A stretch of 34,890 bases of DNA from positions 1 to 34,890 of the forward strand of contig CACBHY010000008.1 of assembly GCA_902539165.1 (NCBI GenBank), given 5' to 3'. The notes beneath the pieces were generated by a model, which was given only the letters and a program-made list of their open reading frames with translations, ran no database searches and was not told where the DNA came from. This DNA comes from an uncultured Pelagibacteraceae bacterium. GTDB lineage: Bacteria > Pseudomonadota > Alphaproteobacteria > Pelagibacterales > Pelagibacteraceae. This document shows, one piece after another, positions 9,435 to 19,198 of this stretch (its first letter is position 1; every line of letters starts with the position of its first letter). The translations under genes and the position numbers were made by a program.

Positions 9435-9511
9435 GCGCCCTTAGCTCAGCTGGATAGAGCATCGGTTTTCTAAACCGAGGGTCGGAGGTTCGAATCCTCC
9501 AGGGCGCGCCA
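9435..9511 (+). tRNA. tRNA-Arg (anticodon TCT)
   Basis: A full cloverleaf is visible. The acceptor strands GCGCCCT and AGGGCGC pair, the D arm contains AGCTCAGCTGGATAGAGC, the anticodon loop is TTTCTAA with anticodon TCT, and the T arm is GGAGGTTCGAATCCTCC. The discriminator is G and the 3' CCA is encoded. It closely resembles bacterial tRNA-Arg(UCU), which reads AGA, the dominant arginine codon in AT-rich genomes such as this one. It stands alone between trkH and aapJ. Confidence 0.97.
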
Positions 9512-9605
9512 TCTTGTTCATTTTAGGTCATAATTATCCAGAAAATTATCTTGATGGTAAATATTTATCATGATTAAATTAAGAATATTCAAAAGTAATT
9601 TTGAA

Positions 9606-9623
9606 TTATTTGTTAACAAATAA
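9606..9623. promoter_or_regulatory. 18-bp perfect palindrome upstream of aapJ
   Basis: TTATTTGTTAACAAATAA is identical to its reverse complement and ends 18 bases before the aapJ ATG. The position next to the ribosome-binding site suits a dimeric repressor operator, or a small stem in the leader RNA. AT-rich sequence raises the chance level, but 18 perfect positions containing two G/C pairs is more than typical for this window. Confidence 0.4.
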
Positions 9624-9641
9624 AAAACAAAAGGAAGAATA

Positions 9642-10682
9642 ATGTTTAAATACTTAAAACAATTAACTTCTTTAGTTGCTATGGTTGCAGTGTTGTTTAC
9701 TTTTACAACAGAAACTATGGCTGCTAAAAAATCTAAGACACTTAAAAACACTCAAAAAAAGGGTTTTGTAAGATGTGGAGTATCTCAAGGTCTTCCAGGA
9801 TTTTCTAACGCTGATGCTGCAGGAAATTGGACTGGTGTTGACGTTGATGTATGTAGAGCGGTAGCTGCTGCAGTATTAGGTGATGCAAACAAAGTTAAGT
9901 TTACACCACTAAGTGCTAAAGAAAGATTTACAGCTTTAACTTCTGGTGAGATTGATATCTTGTCAAGAAACACAACTTGGACTCTTTCTAGAGATGCTGA
10001 TATCGGACTTACTTTCGTTGGAGTAAACTTCTACGATGGCCAAGGTTTTATGGTTAGAAAAAGTTCTGGTATTACGTCAACAAGCCAATTCAAAGATGGT
10101 ATCTCAGCTTGTACAAATATTGGTACAACAACTGAGCTAAACATGAGAGATTTCTTTAATTCTAGAGGAATTTCTTATACTCCTGTTGCTTTTGAAAAAG
10201 CTGATGAAGTCGTAGCGGCCTATGATGCTGGTAGATGTGATACTTATACTACTGACAAATCAGGTCTTGCTGCACAAAGAACAAAAATGTCTAATCCAGA
10301 TGAACACATCGTATTACCTGAAACTATTTCAAAAGAGCCATTAGGCCCTGTTGTTAGACAAGGTGATTCTGTATGGGAAGATATCGTAAGATGGTCTTTA
10401 AATACTATGATTGAAGCTGAAGAATTAGGAATAACTTCTGCAAATGCTGACATGATGAAAACTTCAGATAACCCAGCTGTTAAAAGACTAGTTGGTGCTG
10501 AAGGCGAGTTAGGTGCTGCATTCGGTTTAGATAATGACTGGAACTTAAGAATTATCAAACAAGTTGGAAACTATGGTGAAAGTTATAAAAGAAATATAGC
10601 TGACACTGGTATTTTACCAGATAGAGGTCCAAATGAGTTATGGACTAAAGGTGGTATTTTATACGTTCCACCATCAAGATAA
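9642..10682 (+). CDS. aapJ: General L-amino-acid ABC transporter, periplasmic binding protein
   Basis: AapJ captures a broad set of L-amino acids in the periplasm for the AapQMP membrane complex. The 346-residue protein has an N-terminal signal (residues 1 to about 28: lysines, then a hydrophobic stretch, ending near ETMAA-KK). The mature protein starts the SBP_bac_3 fold with a conserved RCGVSQGLPGFS segment (about 44-55) and C-terminal GPNELW. This is the Aap/YhdW type, larger than the roughly 260-residue His/Gln binding proteins. A good Shine-Dalgarno (AAGGAA) sits just upstream of the ATG. Codons are visibly richer in G/C than in neighbouring genes, as expected for a highly expressed protein. 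A hairpin terminator follows the stop, probably giving more binding protein than permease. Confidence 0.94.
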   Translation: MFKYLKQLTSLVAMVAVLFTFTTETMAAKKSKTLKNTQKKGFVRCGVSQGLPGFSNADAAGNWTGVDVDVCRAVAAAVLGDANKVKFTPLSAKERFTALTSGEIDILSRNTTWTLSRDADIGLTFVGVNFYDGQGFMVRKSSGITSTSQFKDGISACTNIGTTTELNMRDFFNSRGISYTPVAFEKADEVVAAYDAGRCDTYTTDKSGLAAQRTKMSNPDEHIVLPETISKEPLGPVVRQGDSVWEDIVRWSLNTMIEAEELGITSANADMMKTSDNPAVKRLVGAEGELGAAFGLDNDWNLRIIKQVGNYGESYKRNIADTGILPDRGPNELWTKGGILYVPPSR

Positions 10683-10706
10683 TTTATAGTTATAAATTGA
10701 TAAAAA

Positions 10707-10733
10707 GGGCTAGATTTATCTAGCCCTTTTTTT
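10707..10733 (+). terminator. Rho-independent terminator/attenuator between aapJ and aapQ
   Basis: GGGCTAGA and TCTAGCCC form a perfect 8-bp stem around a TTTA loop, followed by seven T. A run of five A before the stem extends the pairing with the T tract. It lies 24 bases after the aapJ stop and 15 bases before aapQ. It probably trims most transcripts to aapJ alone and lets a fraction read through to aapQMP. Confidence 0.92.
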
Positions 10734-10748
10734 ATAGTAAATTTTCAA

Positions 10749-11894
10749 ATGAAATTAAAAAAAATCCTACCCCAGGTTTTAACTCTTTTATTTATAGTTT
10801 TAATTTTTGGTTTTTTTACCATGAATGCCCAAGAAAATATGGATACTAGAGGCATTGAGTTCGGGTTTGGTTTTTTAAAACAGGAGGCCTCTTTTGATAT
10901 ACAGTTTTCTTTAATAGATTACGATGGGTCTAAATCTTATGCAAGAGCCTACTTAGTTGGTTTATTAAACACATTACTTGTATCCGTAATTGGTATCGTT
11001 CTTTGCACAATTTTAGGAGTGATAATTGGTGTTGCAAGACTTTCACCAAATTATTTAATTAATAGAACTGCTAGTGTATATATTGAGTTTTTTAGAAATA
11101 TTCCTTTATTACTTCAAATATTCTTTTGGTATTTTGCTGCACTAAGAGCATTACCTATGCCTGAAGATGCTCCATTACTTTTGGGTACATCTTTTATGAC
11201 TATTAAGGGTCTTTTCACACCAGCACCAGTCTGGAATAACTTTGATGTTTTTTTAATAACGTTAATTATATCTTTAATCATAATCTTCTTTTTCAATAAA
11301 TATGCTAAAAAAAAACAGGAGGAAGCGGGCATTCAATATCCTAAATTCTTAATATCGATAGGTATTTTTATACTAGTACCAGCTTTAACATTTATCTTTG
11401 GAGGAGTAGACTTAACCTGGAGCTTTCCTGAACTAAAACAATTGGCTAAAACATCTTATACATATGAAGGTGGAGTTGGAATACCACCAGAGTTAATTGC
11501 ACTAACTCTTGCCTTAACACTTTACACCGCCACTTTTATTGCAGAAAATGTTAGAGCAGGTATTCAAGGCATAGGAAAAGGACAAAAAGAGGCTGCTGCA
11601 TCCATTGGTTTAACTACAGTTCAGGTTTTAAAATTAGTAATTATGCCTCAAGCATTAAGAATTATTATTCCACCTACAACAAATCAATATTTAAATTTAA
11701 CCAAAAATTCTTCTCTAGCAGCTGCTATAGCTTATCCTGATTTAGTTTTAGTATTTGCTGGTACTGCGATGATGCAAACTGGAAGAGCTATAGAGATAGT
11801 TGCTATCACGATGGCAACATATTTGACAATTAGTTTATCAATCTCATTATTTATGAATTGGTATAATAAATCAATAGCGATTAAGGAAAAATAA
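10749..11894 (+). CDS. aapQ: General L-amino-acid ABC transporter permease AapQ
   Basis: This is one of two inner-membrane permeases of the Aap system. The 381-residue protein has an N-terminal membrane segment, a soluble insert, then the HisM-type core. The permease EAA loop that docks on the ATPase begins around residue 265 (AENVRAGIQ) and continues through GQKEAAASIGL and PQALR. Both the length and the split hydrophobic pattern match AapQ, which is longer than simple HisM/HisQ permeases. There is no obvious Shine-Dalgarno before its ATG, which lies just after the aapJ terminator. aapM follows after 5 bases. Confidence 0.93.
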   Translation: MKLKKILPQVLTLLFIVLIFGFFTMNAQENMDTRGIEFGFGFLKQEASFDIQFSLIDYDGSKSYARAYLVGLLNTLLVSVIGIVLCTILGVIIGVARLSPNYLINRTASVYIEFFRNIPLLLQIFFWYFAALRALPMPEDAPLLLGTSFMTIKGLFTPAPVWNNFDVFLITLIISLIIIFFFNKYAKKKQEEAGIQYPKFLISIGIFILVPALTFIFGGVDLTWSFPELKQLAKTSYTYEGGVGIPPELIALTLALTLYTATFIAENVRAGIQGIGKGQKEAAASIGLTTVQVLKLVIMPQALRIIIPPTTNQYLNLTKNSSLAAAIAYPDLVLVFAGTAMMQTGRAIEIVAITMATYLTISLSISLFMNWYNKSIAIKEK

Positions 11895-11899
11895 TTATC

Positions 11900-13171
11900 A
11901 TGAGTAAAGTTAATTTATTAAAACCTAACAAAGAAAATATTAATTTATTTTTAGGATTAGGAGTTTCATTTTTTATATTAGGAATACTTGATTTTTATTT
12001 AAATAATTTTTATGATAAAAATATTACCAGTTTTTTACCTGGTTTCATAAGTTATTTTACACCTTTAATTTTTGGAATGATTGGACTTCATTTTGTTAGA
12101 ATTGAATTTTCAGGAATTAAACAATTAGATAAATTAAATAAAAATATTAATACAAGTAATTTTAATGCTGCCCTTAGTTTTTCGATAATTTTACTTTTAA
12201 TATTTTCTATTCCACCATTATTAAATTGGTTCATTTTTGATGCAAATATTGCTGGTGATACTAAAGAAGCATGTACAGGAGGCGGGGCTTGTTGGGTTTA
12301 TATTAAAGTGTGGTTCAACAGATTTATGTATGGCATGTATCCTAACGCAGAACAGTGGAGAGTTAATGCAACATTTATCATTGTCTTTATTTTTATGGGA
12401 TTAGGATATTTCTTCCCATTAAGATTTAAAAAATACTTAACACTTTATTATGTAATTTTCTTACCAGTAATATCGTTTTTATTAATCTATTATTTGATTT
12501 CTGGAGGTGAATTTGGTTTGGAATGGGTTGAAACCGGTGCATGGGGTGGTTTATCCTTAACATTTATTGTTGCATTCTTTTCGCTAATATTTTGCTTTCC
12601 TATTGGTATGATGTTGGCTCTTGGAAGAAGATCCGATTTACCTGTCGTTAAATATTCTTCACTTACTTTTATTGAATTTTGGAGAGGAGTACCATTGATA
12701 ACTGTTTTATTTATGTCTGCAGTTATGTTTCCAATGTTTTTACCTGATGGTACTTATGTTGATAAATTGATTAGAGTTATTGCTGCGATTGTTTTATTTG
12801 AAGCTGCTTACACAGCAGAGGTTATAAGAGGAGGTCTTCAAGCATTACCTAGAGGTCAATACGATGCTGCTAAATCTTTAGGAATGGGATATTGGAGATT
12901 ACACTTATTGGTTATTTTACCTCAGGCACTAAAATTAGTTATACCTGGAATTGCGAATACTTTCCTGGCGTTAGTAAAAGATACACCTTTGATATTTGTT
13001 GTTGGTCTTTTAGAATTAGCAGGCATGCTTGGATTAGCAAAAACTAATCCTAAATGGTTGGGCTTTTCAATGGAAGGGTATGTTTTCGCTGGAATAATTT
13101 TCTGGATTATTTGTTATTCAATGAGTAAATATAGCTATAACTTAGAACTTAAGTACAAAACAGATAGGTAA
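11900..13171 (+). CDS. aapM: General L-amino-acid ABC transporter permease AapM
   Basis: This is the second permease of the Aap complex. The 423-residue protein has several N-terminal membrane segments (about 15-35, 40-60, 90-112), a periplasmic cysteine-containing stretch ([12 protein letters not shown]), and a C-terminal HisM-like core. The EAA loop lies around residues 305-345 ([23 protein letters not shown] ordering). The partner permease and ATPase genes are adjacent in the canonical J-Q-M-P order. aapP starts 2 bases after the stop. Confidence 0.93.
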   Translation: MSKVNLLKPNKENINLFLGLGVSFFILGILDFYLNNFYDKNITSFLPGFISYFTPLIFGMIGLHFVRIEFSGIKQLDKLNKNINTSNFNAALSFSIILLLIFSIPPLLNWFIFDANIAGDTKEACTGGGACWVYIKVWFNRFMYGMYPNAEQWRVNATFIIVFIFMGLGYFFPLRFKKYLTLYYVIFLPVISFLLIYYLISGGEFGLEWVETGAWGGLSLTFIVAFFSLIFCFPIGMMLALGRRSDLPVVKYSSLTFIEFWRGVPLITVLFMSAVMFPMFLPDGTYVDKLIRVIAAIVLFEAAYTAEVIRGGLQALPRGQYDAAKSLGMGYWRLHLLVILPQALKLVIPGIANTFLALVKDTPLIFVVGLLELAGMLGLAKTNPKWLGFSMEGYVFAGIIFWIICYSMSKYSYNLELKYKTDR

Positions 13172-13173
13172 AT

Positions 13174-13908
13174 ATGTCAGATGCAATAATACAAATCAGA
13201 GATGTAAACAAATGGTTTGGAGATTTTCAAGTTTTAAGTGGAATAAATTTAGAAGTTAAACCTAAAGAAAAAATTGTTGTATGTGGACCATCAGGCTCGG
13301 GTAAATCTACTTTAATAAGATGTATTAACAGATTAGAAGAGCATCAAGAAGGTTCAATAGTGGTTGATGGTACAGAAATTTCTGAGGATACTAAAAATAT
13401 TGAGCAAGTCAGAGCTGAAGTTGGAATGGTATTTCAACAATTTAATTTATTTCCTCATTTATCCATAATAGATAACTGCACATTAGCTCCTATATGGGTT
13501 AAGAAAATGCCAAAGAAACAAGCTGAAGAAGTTGCTTTAAAACATTTGGAAAGAGTTCAAATTTTAGATCAGGCTCAAAAATTCCCTGGTCAACTTTCTG
13601 GTGGACAACAACAAAGGGTAGCAATAGCTAGAGCATTGTGTATGGAGCCTAAAATAATGCTTTTTGATGAGCCGACCTCTGCACTTGATCCTGAAATGAT
13701 TAAGGAAGTACTGGATGTTATGGTTAATTTAGCAAAACAAGGCATGACCATGATCGTTGTTACTCACGAAATGGGATTTGCAAAAGAAGTTGCAGATAGC
13801 ATGATTTTTATGGATGAAGGAAAAATAGTAGAAAAGGCTGAAACTAAAGACTTCTTCGCTAACCCCAAAAATGACAGAACTAAGCTATTTTTAAGTCAGA
13901 TTTTATAA
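13174..13908 (+). CDS. aapP: General L-amino-acid ABC transporter ATPase AapP
   Basis: AapP is the cytoplasmic ATPase that powers AapQM. The 244-residue protein contains Walker [10 protein letters not shown] (38-46), a Q-loop at Q88, the ABC signature LSGGQ (141-145), Walker B ending DE at 165-166 and the switch histidine in VTHEMG (near 197). Length and motif spacing match the polar amino-acid ATPase family (GlnQ/HisP type). It is the last gene of the operon; the 187-base gap after it contains no clear terminator hairpin. Confidence 0.95.
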   Translation: MSDAIIQIRDVNKWFGDFQVLSGINLEVKPKEKIVVCGPSGSGKSTLIRCINRLEEHQEGSIVVDGTEISEDTKNIEQVRAEVGMVFQQFNLFPHLSIIDNCTLAPIWVKKMPKKQAEEVALKHLERVQILDQAQKFPGQLSGGQQQRVAIARALCMEPKIMLFDEPTSALDPEMIKEVLDVMVNLAKQGMTMIVVTHEMGFAKEVADSMIFMDEGKIVEKAETKDFFANPKNDRTKLFLSQIL

Positions 13909-14080
13909 AAATCTTTAATTTTTATCAGAAATTTAAGTACTAATTGCAAGACTAATATGAGTTATTTAGATCAACTTATACTTGACAGGTTTTTAATTTA
14001 CCCAAGATTTATTTAAAAAATAAAAATTTTTTTATTGCAGTAAATTTAAATATTCTATTGAATGAGATTTTAAAATTTAA

Positions 14081-14096
14081 TTAAGAGGGGTCTTAA
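14081..14096 (+). promoter_or_regulatory. Leader hairpin with the ribosome-binding site in its loop (XRE gene)
   Basis: TTAAGAGGGGTCTTAA has perfect 6-bp arms around GGGG and ends on the A of the start codon at 14096. The purine-rich ribosome-binding sequence GAGGGG therefore lies in the loop and upper stem. It could modulate translation of the regulator, or be a DNA operator for autoregulation. A copy of the right arm in reverse complement (TTAAGACCC, 14480-14488) lies just after the gene. Confidence 0.45.
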
Positions 14097-14467
14097 TGGA
14101 AGATAATTTCAACAAACATTTGGGTAATAAGCTTAAGCTAAGAAGATTAGCTTTAGGTTTGACGCAAACTAAAGTGGCAAAAGCAATTAACGTAACATTT
14201 CAACAAATTCAAAAATATGAAAAAGGCACTAACGGTGTTAGTTCAATAAGATTATTACAACTTTCAAATTATTTAAAGGTTCCGATTAATTATTTTTTTG
14301 AAGATTTTTCTGAATACTTAATTAATTTAGAAAAATCACAAGAAGGTCACATGAATGTGAATTATAATTTTTTAACAAAATTGTATTCTGAATTAACAGC
14401 TGACCAAAAATTAAAATTTAATAAATCTTTACAGATTTCTTCAGTTGGAGTTTCAAAAACAGGTTAA
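14096..14467 (+). CDS. XRE-family transcriptional regulator
   Basis: This is a 123-residue DNA-binding regulator with one helix-turn-helix of the Cro/C1 type at about residues 11-68. It carries the alphaproteobacterial signature of LGLTQ (20-24), VTFQQIQKYEKG (33-44) and a following SxxRLLQLS helix. The C-terminal 50 residues lack a recognisable domain and may dimerise. This subfamily in rhizobia includes PraR-like regulators, but targets here are unknown. The start is supported by GAGGGG 4-9 bases upstream, enclosed in a hairpin. It stands alone between the aap operon and two opposing tRNA genes. Confidence 0.85.
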   Translation: MEDNFNKHLGNKLKLRRLALGLTQTKVAKAINVTFQQIQKYEKGTNGVSSIRLLQLSNYLKVPINYFFEDFSEYLINLEKSQEGHMNVNYNFLTKLYSELTADQKLKFNKSLQISSVGVSKTG

Positions 14468-14528
14468 ATTAAAATAAAATTAAGACCCTTAAATTAATTT
14501 CTTTAATTTTTTTAATGAAAGTTTTTTT

Positions 14529-14604
14529 TGGCTCCTCGGGCAGGACTCGAACCTGCGACCAATTGATTAACAGTCAACTGCTCTACCAACTGAGCTACCG
14601 AGGA
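14529..14604 (-). tRNA. tRNA-Asn (anticodon GTT)
   Basis: On the minus strand the acceptor arms TCCTCGG and CCGAGGA pair. The D arm reads AGCTCAGTTGGTAGAGC, the anticodon loop is CTGTTAA with anticodon GTT, and the T arm is GCAGGTTCGAGTCCTGC. The discriminator is G and the CCA is encoded. It lies 49 bases downstream of tRNA-Cys on the same strand, so both may come from one transcript. Confidence 0.97.
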
Positions 14605-14653
14605 ATGTAAAAAAGAAACTTACTTTTTTTTAAAACTAAAACAAGATTTATTT

Positions 14654-14727
14654 TGGAGGCAACGCCCGGAATCGAACCGGGATACAAGGATTTGCAATCC
14701 TCTGCGTAACCATTCCGCCACGTTGCC
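14654..14727 (-). tRNA. tRNA-Cys (anticodon GCA)
   Basis: On the minus strand the acceptor arms GGCAACG and CGTTGCC pair. The D arm is short, the anticodon loop is TTGCAAA with anticodon GCA, and the T arm is CCCGGTTCGATTCCGGG. The discriminator is U, the identity base for cysteine, and the CCA is encoded. A TATAAG hexamer lies upstream (plus-strand CTTATA at about 14741-14746) and could be the -10 box. Confidence 0.97.
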
Positions 14728-14799
14728 GTCTTGTTTTTTGACTTATAGCTACAGATGCCTTTTTATATTAAATATTTTTCATTAGTCTATTAAATAACG

Positions 14800-14827
14800 A
14801 TCTAAATTGATTATTGTTAATTTAGAT
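14800..14827. promoter_or_regulatory. Inverted repeat in the valS leader
   Basis: ATCTAAATT and AATTTAGAT are perfect 9-bp arms around a 10-base loop, ending 25 bases before the valS ATG. A TATAAA hexamer follows at 14836-14841. There is no T tract, so this is not a terminator. It could be an operator or a leader RNA stem controlling valS-ilvD-manC. It does not look like a T-box leader. Confidence 0.4.
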
Positions 14828-14852
14828 TATTAAATTATAAACTTTAAAATCC

Positions 14853-17480
14853 ATGAGTAACGATAAATATATACATTCTGATGTTGAGGATAGAATTTAT
14901 TCTTATTGGGAAGAAAATGGACTATTTAAACCTAAAGAAAATTCAAAAAAATTTTCAATAGTAATACCTCCGCCCAATGTGACTGGTAGTCTTCATATGG
15001 GGCATGCTTTGAATAATTCTATTCAAGATCTATTAGTTCGTTATCATCGAATGAATAATTATGAAACTTTATGGCAACCAGGAACCGATCACGCAGGAAT
15101 TGCTACTCAAGCTCTTGTTGAAAAGAAACTTAGTGCAGAAAAAATTGATAAAAATCAAATTGGTCGAGAAAAATTCATTGAAAAAGTTTGGGAATGGAAA
15201 GAGCAATACGGTGACATCATTATTAATCAATTAAAGAAACTTGGATGTTCTTGTGATTGGTCCAGAAATGCTTTTACGATGGATGAAAATCTATCAAAAT
15301 CAGTAATAAAGGTATTTGTTGATCTATATAATAAAGGTTTAATTTATAAGGATAAAAAATTAGTAAATTGGGACACAGTTTTAAAAACGGCCATTTCAGA
15401 TTTAGAAGTCGATCAAAGAGAGGTAAATTCAAAAATTTATTATATTAAATATCCAATCGTTGGAACGGATGAATTTATAACAATTGCAACCACAAGACCC
15501 GAAACAATGTTGGGTGACACTGCAATAGCTGTAAATCCAAAAGATAATCGTTTTAAATCTTATGTTGGAAAAACTGTCACCATTCCAATTGTTAATAGAA
15601 AAATCAAAATTATAGAAGATGATTATGCAGATCCCGAACAAGGAACAGGAGCATTAAAAATAACTCCAGCACATGACTTTAATGATTATGATGTGGGTCA
15701 AAGAAATAATCTTGAAATTATAAATATTTTTACTGAAGCGGGTAAAATTAATGATAATGCGCCTAAAGAATATATTGGTCTTGATAGATTTGAGGCAAGG
15801 AAAAAAATTTTAAAAGAATTAAAAGAAAAAGAGTTTTTTGAAAAAGAAGAAAGTATAAAAAATAAAGTTCCTTATGGAGATAGATCTAATTCAATCATTG
15901 AACCTTTTTTAACAGAACAATGGTTTGCTGATGCAGGTAAATTATCAGTTAAAGCCAAAGAAGTTGTAAATTCTAAAAAAACTAATTTCTTTCCAGAAAA
16001 TTGGTCCAAAACTTATTTTCAATGGATGAACAATATAGAACCCTGGTGTATTTCAAGACAGTTGTGGTGGGGTCATCAAATACCTGCTTGGTATGGTCCT
16101 GATGATAAAATTTTTGTTACTTACAATGAAGATGAAGCAAAACAATTAGCTAACAAACATTATGGTAAAGATGTCGAATTAAATCGAGATCCTGATGTTT
16201 TAGATACTTGGTTTTCTTCTGGTCTTTGGCCATTCGCAACACTTGGATGGCCTGATGATAAAAAATTTGTAGAGAAGTTTTATCCAACTTCAGTTTTAGT
16301 AACAGGTTTTGATATTATTTTCTTTTGGGTTGCAAGAATGATTATGTTTGGCACTGAATTTTTAAACAAAGAACCTTTTAAAGATATTTATGTTCATGCT
16401 TTAGTTAGAGATGAAAAAGGACAAAAAATGTCTAAATCAAAAGGGAATGTTATTGATCCCTTAGATTTAATTGAAAAATATAGTGCTGATGCTTTAAGAT
16501 TTACTTTACTTTCTATGGCTTCACCTGGAACCGATGTTAAACTATCTGAGGATAGAGTTAAAGGTTATAGAAATTTTTTAAATAAACTATGGAATGCTAA
16601 TAATTTTTTAATCACTAACGAATGTGATTTTAAAAATACAGATCAAATTCCAGATTTAAAAGTTAATATCAATAAATGGATTTATTCAGAGTTAGCAGAA
16701 ACTACTAATAAAATAGTAAAAAACTTAGAAGATTATAGATTTGATGAAGCAGCTAAAAATGCTTATCAGTTTACCTGGCATTCTTACTGTGATTGGTACT
16801 TAGAGCTTTCTAAAACAATTCTTTTTTCAGATGATGAGGACGCCAAAGAAGAGGTCAGGATAGTTTCAACCTACGTATTTAAACAAATACTAGTTTTATT
16901 ACATCCATTTATACCCTTTGTTACCGAAGAAATATGGCTAAAAAATAAATTTGATAATAAGGGTAATGATTATTTAATGCAAAAAAATTGGATATCTGCA
17001 AAATCAAATAAGGACTCACACACAGATCAGGTAGAAAATATAATTAATATAATATCCGAGTTAAGATCCTTTAAAAATGAGCTAAATGTAAGCCCTGGTT
17101 CATTTATAGACATCTCAATTAACAATATAAACAAAGATCAAAAGCAATTTATTAGTTCAAATGAAATAATTCTTAAAAAATTAGGTCGAATAAATAACAT
17201 TCTAAGTAATGATTTAGATAAACCGGCTGCAACAATGGTTGTTTCAGGTGATTTATTTAAGATATATTTTGATAAAGATGTTGATTTAAAATTAATAAAA
17301 GAAAATTTAAATAGTAAAAAAGAACGATTAGAACAAGAGATGCACAAGATATCTCAAAGACTTGAAAATAAAAGTTTTGTAGATAGGGCACCAAAAGAGA
17401 TTGTTGAACAAGAAAAAACTAATTATAATAATTTAAAGAACGATGTTGATAAAATATCAATAACAATAAAGGGTATATAA
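14853..17480 (+). CDS. valS: Valyl-tRNA synthetase
   Basis: ValS charges tRNA-Val with valine. The 875-residue class I synthetase has the HIGH-type motif HMGH at 48-51, preceded by PPPNVTGSL. It also has the editing (CP1) domain with [10 protein letters not shown] and a KMSKS motif at 525-529. The anticodon-binding domain follows, and then a C-terminal coiled-coil arm (about 800-875) typical of ValS. The length is normal. The stop overlaps the ilvD ATG (TAATG), directly joining the enzyme that uses valine to one that makes it. Confidence 0.97.
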   Translation: MSNDKYIHSDVEDRIYSYWEENGLFKPKENSKKFSIVIPPPNVTGSLHMGHALNNSIQDLLVRYHRMNNYETLWQPGTDHAGIATQALVEKKLSAEKIDKNQIGREKFIEKVWEWKEQYGDIIINQLKKLGCSCDWSRNAFTMDENLSKSVIKVFVDLYNKGLIYKDKKLVNWDTVLKTAISDLEVDQREVNSKIYYIKYPIVGTDEFITIATTRPETMLGDTAIAVNPKDNRFKSYVGKTVTIPIVNRKIKIIEDDYADPEQGTGALKITPAHDFNDYDVGQRNNLEIINIFTEAGKINDNAPKEYIGLDRFEARKKILKELKEKEFFEKEESIKNKVPYGDRSNSIIEPFLTEQWFADAGKLSVKAKEVVNSKKTNFFPENWSKTYFQWMNNIEPWCISRQLWWGHQIPAWYGPDDKIFVTYNEDEAKQLANKHYGKDVELNRDPDVLDTWFSSGLWPFATLGWPDDKKFVEKFYPTSVLVTGFDIIFFWVARMIMFGTEFLNKEPFKDIYVHALVRDEKGQKMSKSKGNVIDPLDLIEKYSADALRFTLLSMASPGTDVKLSEDRVKGYRNFLNKLWNANNFLITNECDFKNTDQIPDLKVNINKWIYSELAETTNKIVKNLEDYRFDEAAKNAYQFTWHSYCDWYLELSKTILFSDDEDAKEEVRIVSTYVFKQILVLLHPFIPFVTEEIWLKNKFDNKGNDYLMQKNWISAKSNKDSHTDQVENIINIISELRSFKNELNVSPGSFIDISINNINKDQKQFISSNEIILKKLGRINNILSNDLDKPAATMVVSGDLFKIYFDKDVDLKLIKENLNSKKERLEQEMHKISQRLENKSFVDRAPKEIVEQEKTNYNNLKNDVDKISITIKGI

Positions 17481-19198
17481 TGGCAAAATTTAACAAGAAG
17501 AAACTTCCAAGTAGACACACATCATTAGGAGCAGATAGAGCTCCACATAGATCATTTTATTATGCCATGGGTGAAACTGAAAAAGATGTTGCTAAACCCT
17601 TTGTTGGCGTGGTTTCTACATGGAATGAGGCAGCTCCTTGTAACATAGCATTAATGAGACAGGCTCAATCTGTTAAAAAAGGTGTCAGATCAAATGGAGG
17701 AACCCCAAGAGAATTTTGTACTATTACTGTTACTGATGGAATTGCTATGGGTCATGAAGGAATGAAATCTTCTTTAATCTCAAGAGAAGTTATAGCTGAC
17801 TCTGCAGAATTAACGGTCAGAGGGCATTGTTATGATGCATTAGTTGGTATTGCAGGATGTGATAAATCTTTACCGGGATTAATGATGTCGATGGTTAGAT
17901 TAAATGTTCCAAGTGTTTTTATTTATGGAGGTTCAATTCTTCCAGGTAGATACAAAGGTAAAGACGTAACTGTAGTAGATGTATTTGAAGCGGTAGGAAA
18001 ACATTCATCGGGTAAAATGTCATCTGCAGAACTAAGAAAATTAGAATTAGTTGCTTGTCCAAGTGCAGGTGCTTGTGGAGGCCAATTTACTGCAAATACT
18101 ATGGCATGTGTATCTGAGGCTATTGGATTAGCATTACCATATTCAGCAGGAACTCCAGCTCCCTATGAGGAAAGAGATAAGTATGCAAAAGAAAGTGGCA
18201 AAATGGTTATGCAACTTTTAAAAAAACAAATTAAACCAAGAGATATTGTAACCAGAAAAGCTTTAGAAAATGCTGCAACAATAGTTGCTGCAACAGGTGG
18301 CTCTACTAATGCTGGATTACATTTACCGGCAATTGCAAATGAAGCAGGAATAAAATTTGATTTAATGGATGTTGCTAAAATTTTTAAAAGAACTCCTTAT
18401 CTTGCTGATTTAAAACCAGGTGGAAAATATGTTGCAAAAGACATGTGGTTAGCAGGAGGTGTTCCTATGTTGTTAAAAACTTTATATGAGGGTGGTTACA
18501 TCCATGGTGATTGTATGACTGTTACAGGGAAAACAATGAAAGAAAATTTAAAAAATATTAAATTTAATCCTAAACAAAAAGTTATGAGATCTTATAAAAA
18601 TCCATTATCACCTACAGGAGGTGTAGTTGGTTTAAAAGGTAACTTAGCTCCAGATGGAGCAATAGTAAAAGTTGCTGGATTAGCTAAATTACAATTTACT
18701 GGAAAAGCAAGATGCTTTGACAATGAAGAAAGCGCAATGAAAGCAGTTCAAAGCAAAAAGTATAATGATGGTGATGTAATTATAATTAGATACGAAGGTC
18801 CAGTAGGGGGTCCTGGTATGAGAGAAATGTTATCTACAACAGGTGCAATCTATGGACAAGGTAAAGGGGAGAAAGTAGCTCTTATAACTGATGGAAGGTT
18901 CTCTGGAGCTACCAGAGGCTTCTGTGTGGGGCATGTGGGCCCTGAGGCTGCCCTAGGAGGTCCTATAGGCCTTTTACGTAATGGAGATATTATTGATATC
19001 GATGCCAAAAAAGGAACTATCAATGTTAGACTTTCTAAAAAAGAATTAGCTTTAAGGAAAAGAAAATGGAGAGCTAGAAAATCTGATTTTGGATCTGGTA
19101 CATTATGGAAATATGCGCAAACCGTTGGTCCAGCATTTTTAGGCGCACCAACACACCCAGGTAAGAAAAAAGAAGTTAAGGATTATTCAGAAATTTAA
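17480..19198 (+). CDS. ilvD: Dihydroxy-acid dehydratase
   Basis: IlvD dehydrates dihydroxy-isovalerate and dihydroxy-methylvalerate, the penultimate step of valine and isoleucine synthesis (and hence leucine). The 572-residue protein has the three iron-sulfur cysteines C54, C127 (AGCDKSLPG) and C199 ([12 protein letters not shown]). It also has conserved [13 protein letters not shown] and C-terminal [14 protein letters not shown] segments. The length fits the family. It is sandwiched by one-base TAATG overlaps with valS upstream and manC downstream. Confidence 0.97.
   Translation: MAKFNKKKLPSRHTSLGADRAPHRSFYYAMGETEKDVAKPFVGVVSTWNEAAPCNIALMRQAQSVKKGVRSNGGTPREFCTITVTDGIAMGHEGMKSSLISREVIADSAELTVRGHCYDALVGIAGCDKSLPGLMMSMVRLNVPSVFIYGGSILPGRYKGKDVTVVDVFEAVGKHSSGKMSSAELRKLELVACPSAGACGGQFTANTMACVSEAIGLALPYSAGTPAPYEERDKYAKESGKMVMQLLKKQIKPRDIVTRKALENAATIVAATGGSTNAGLHLPAIANEAGIKFDLMDVAKIFKRTPYLADLKPGGKYVAKDMWLAGGVPMLLKTLYEGGYIHGDCMTVTGKTMKENLKNIKFNPKQKVMRSYKNPLSPTGGVVGLKGNLAPDGAIVKVAGLAKLQFTGKARCFDNEESAMKAVQSKKYNDGDVIIIRYEGPVGGPGMREMLSTTGAIYGQGKGEKVALITDGRFSGATRGFCVGHVGPEAALGGPIGLLRNGDIIDIDAKKGTINVRLSKKELALRKRKWRARKSDFGSGTLWKYAQTVGPAFLGAPTHPGKKKEVKDYSEI

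Noticed and set aside
10244..10558. Long antisense open frame across aapJ
   Set aside because: It is a shadow of a conserved, highly expressed gene, with no family motif or ribosome-binding site of its own.
13982..14010. Promoter for the XRE gene (TTGACA with a -10)
   Set aside because: TTGACA at 13982-13987 is perfect, but the hexamer 17 bp downstream (AGATTT) is a poor -10 box.
14529..14727. tRNA pair as an integration site for a mobile island
   Set aside because: No integrase, no repeated tRNA end and no shift in composition nearby; flanking genes are ordinary housekeeping genes.
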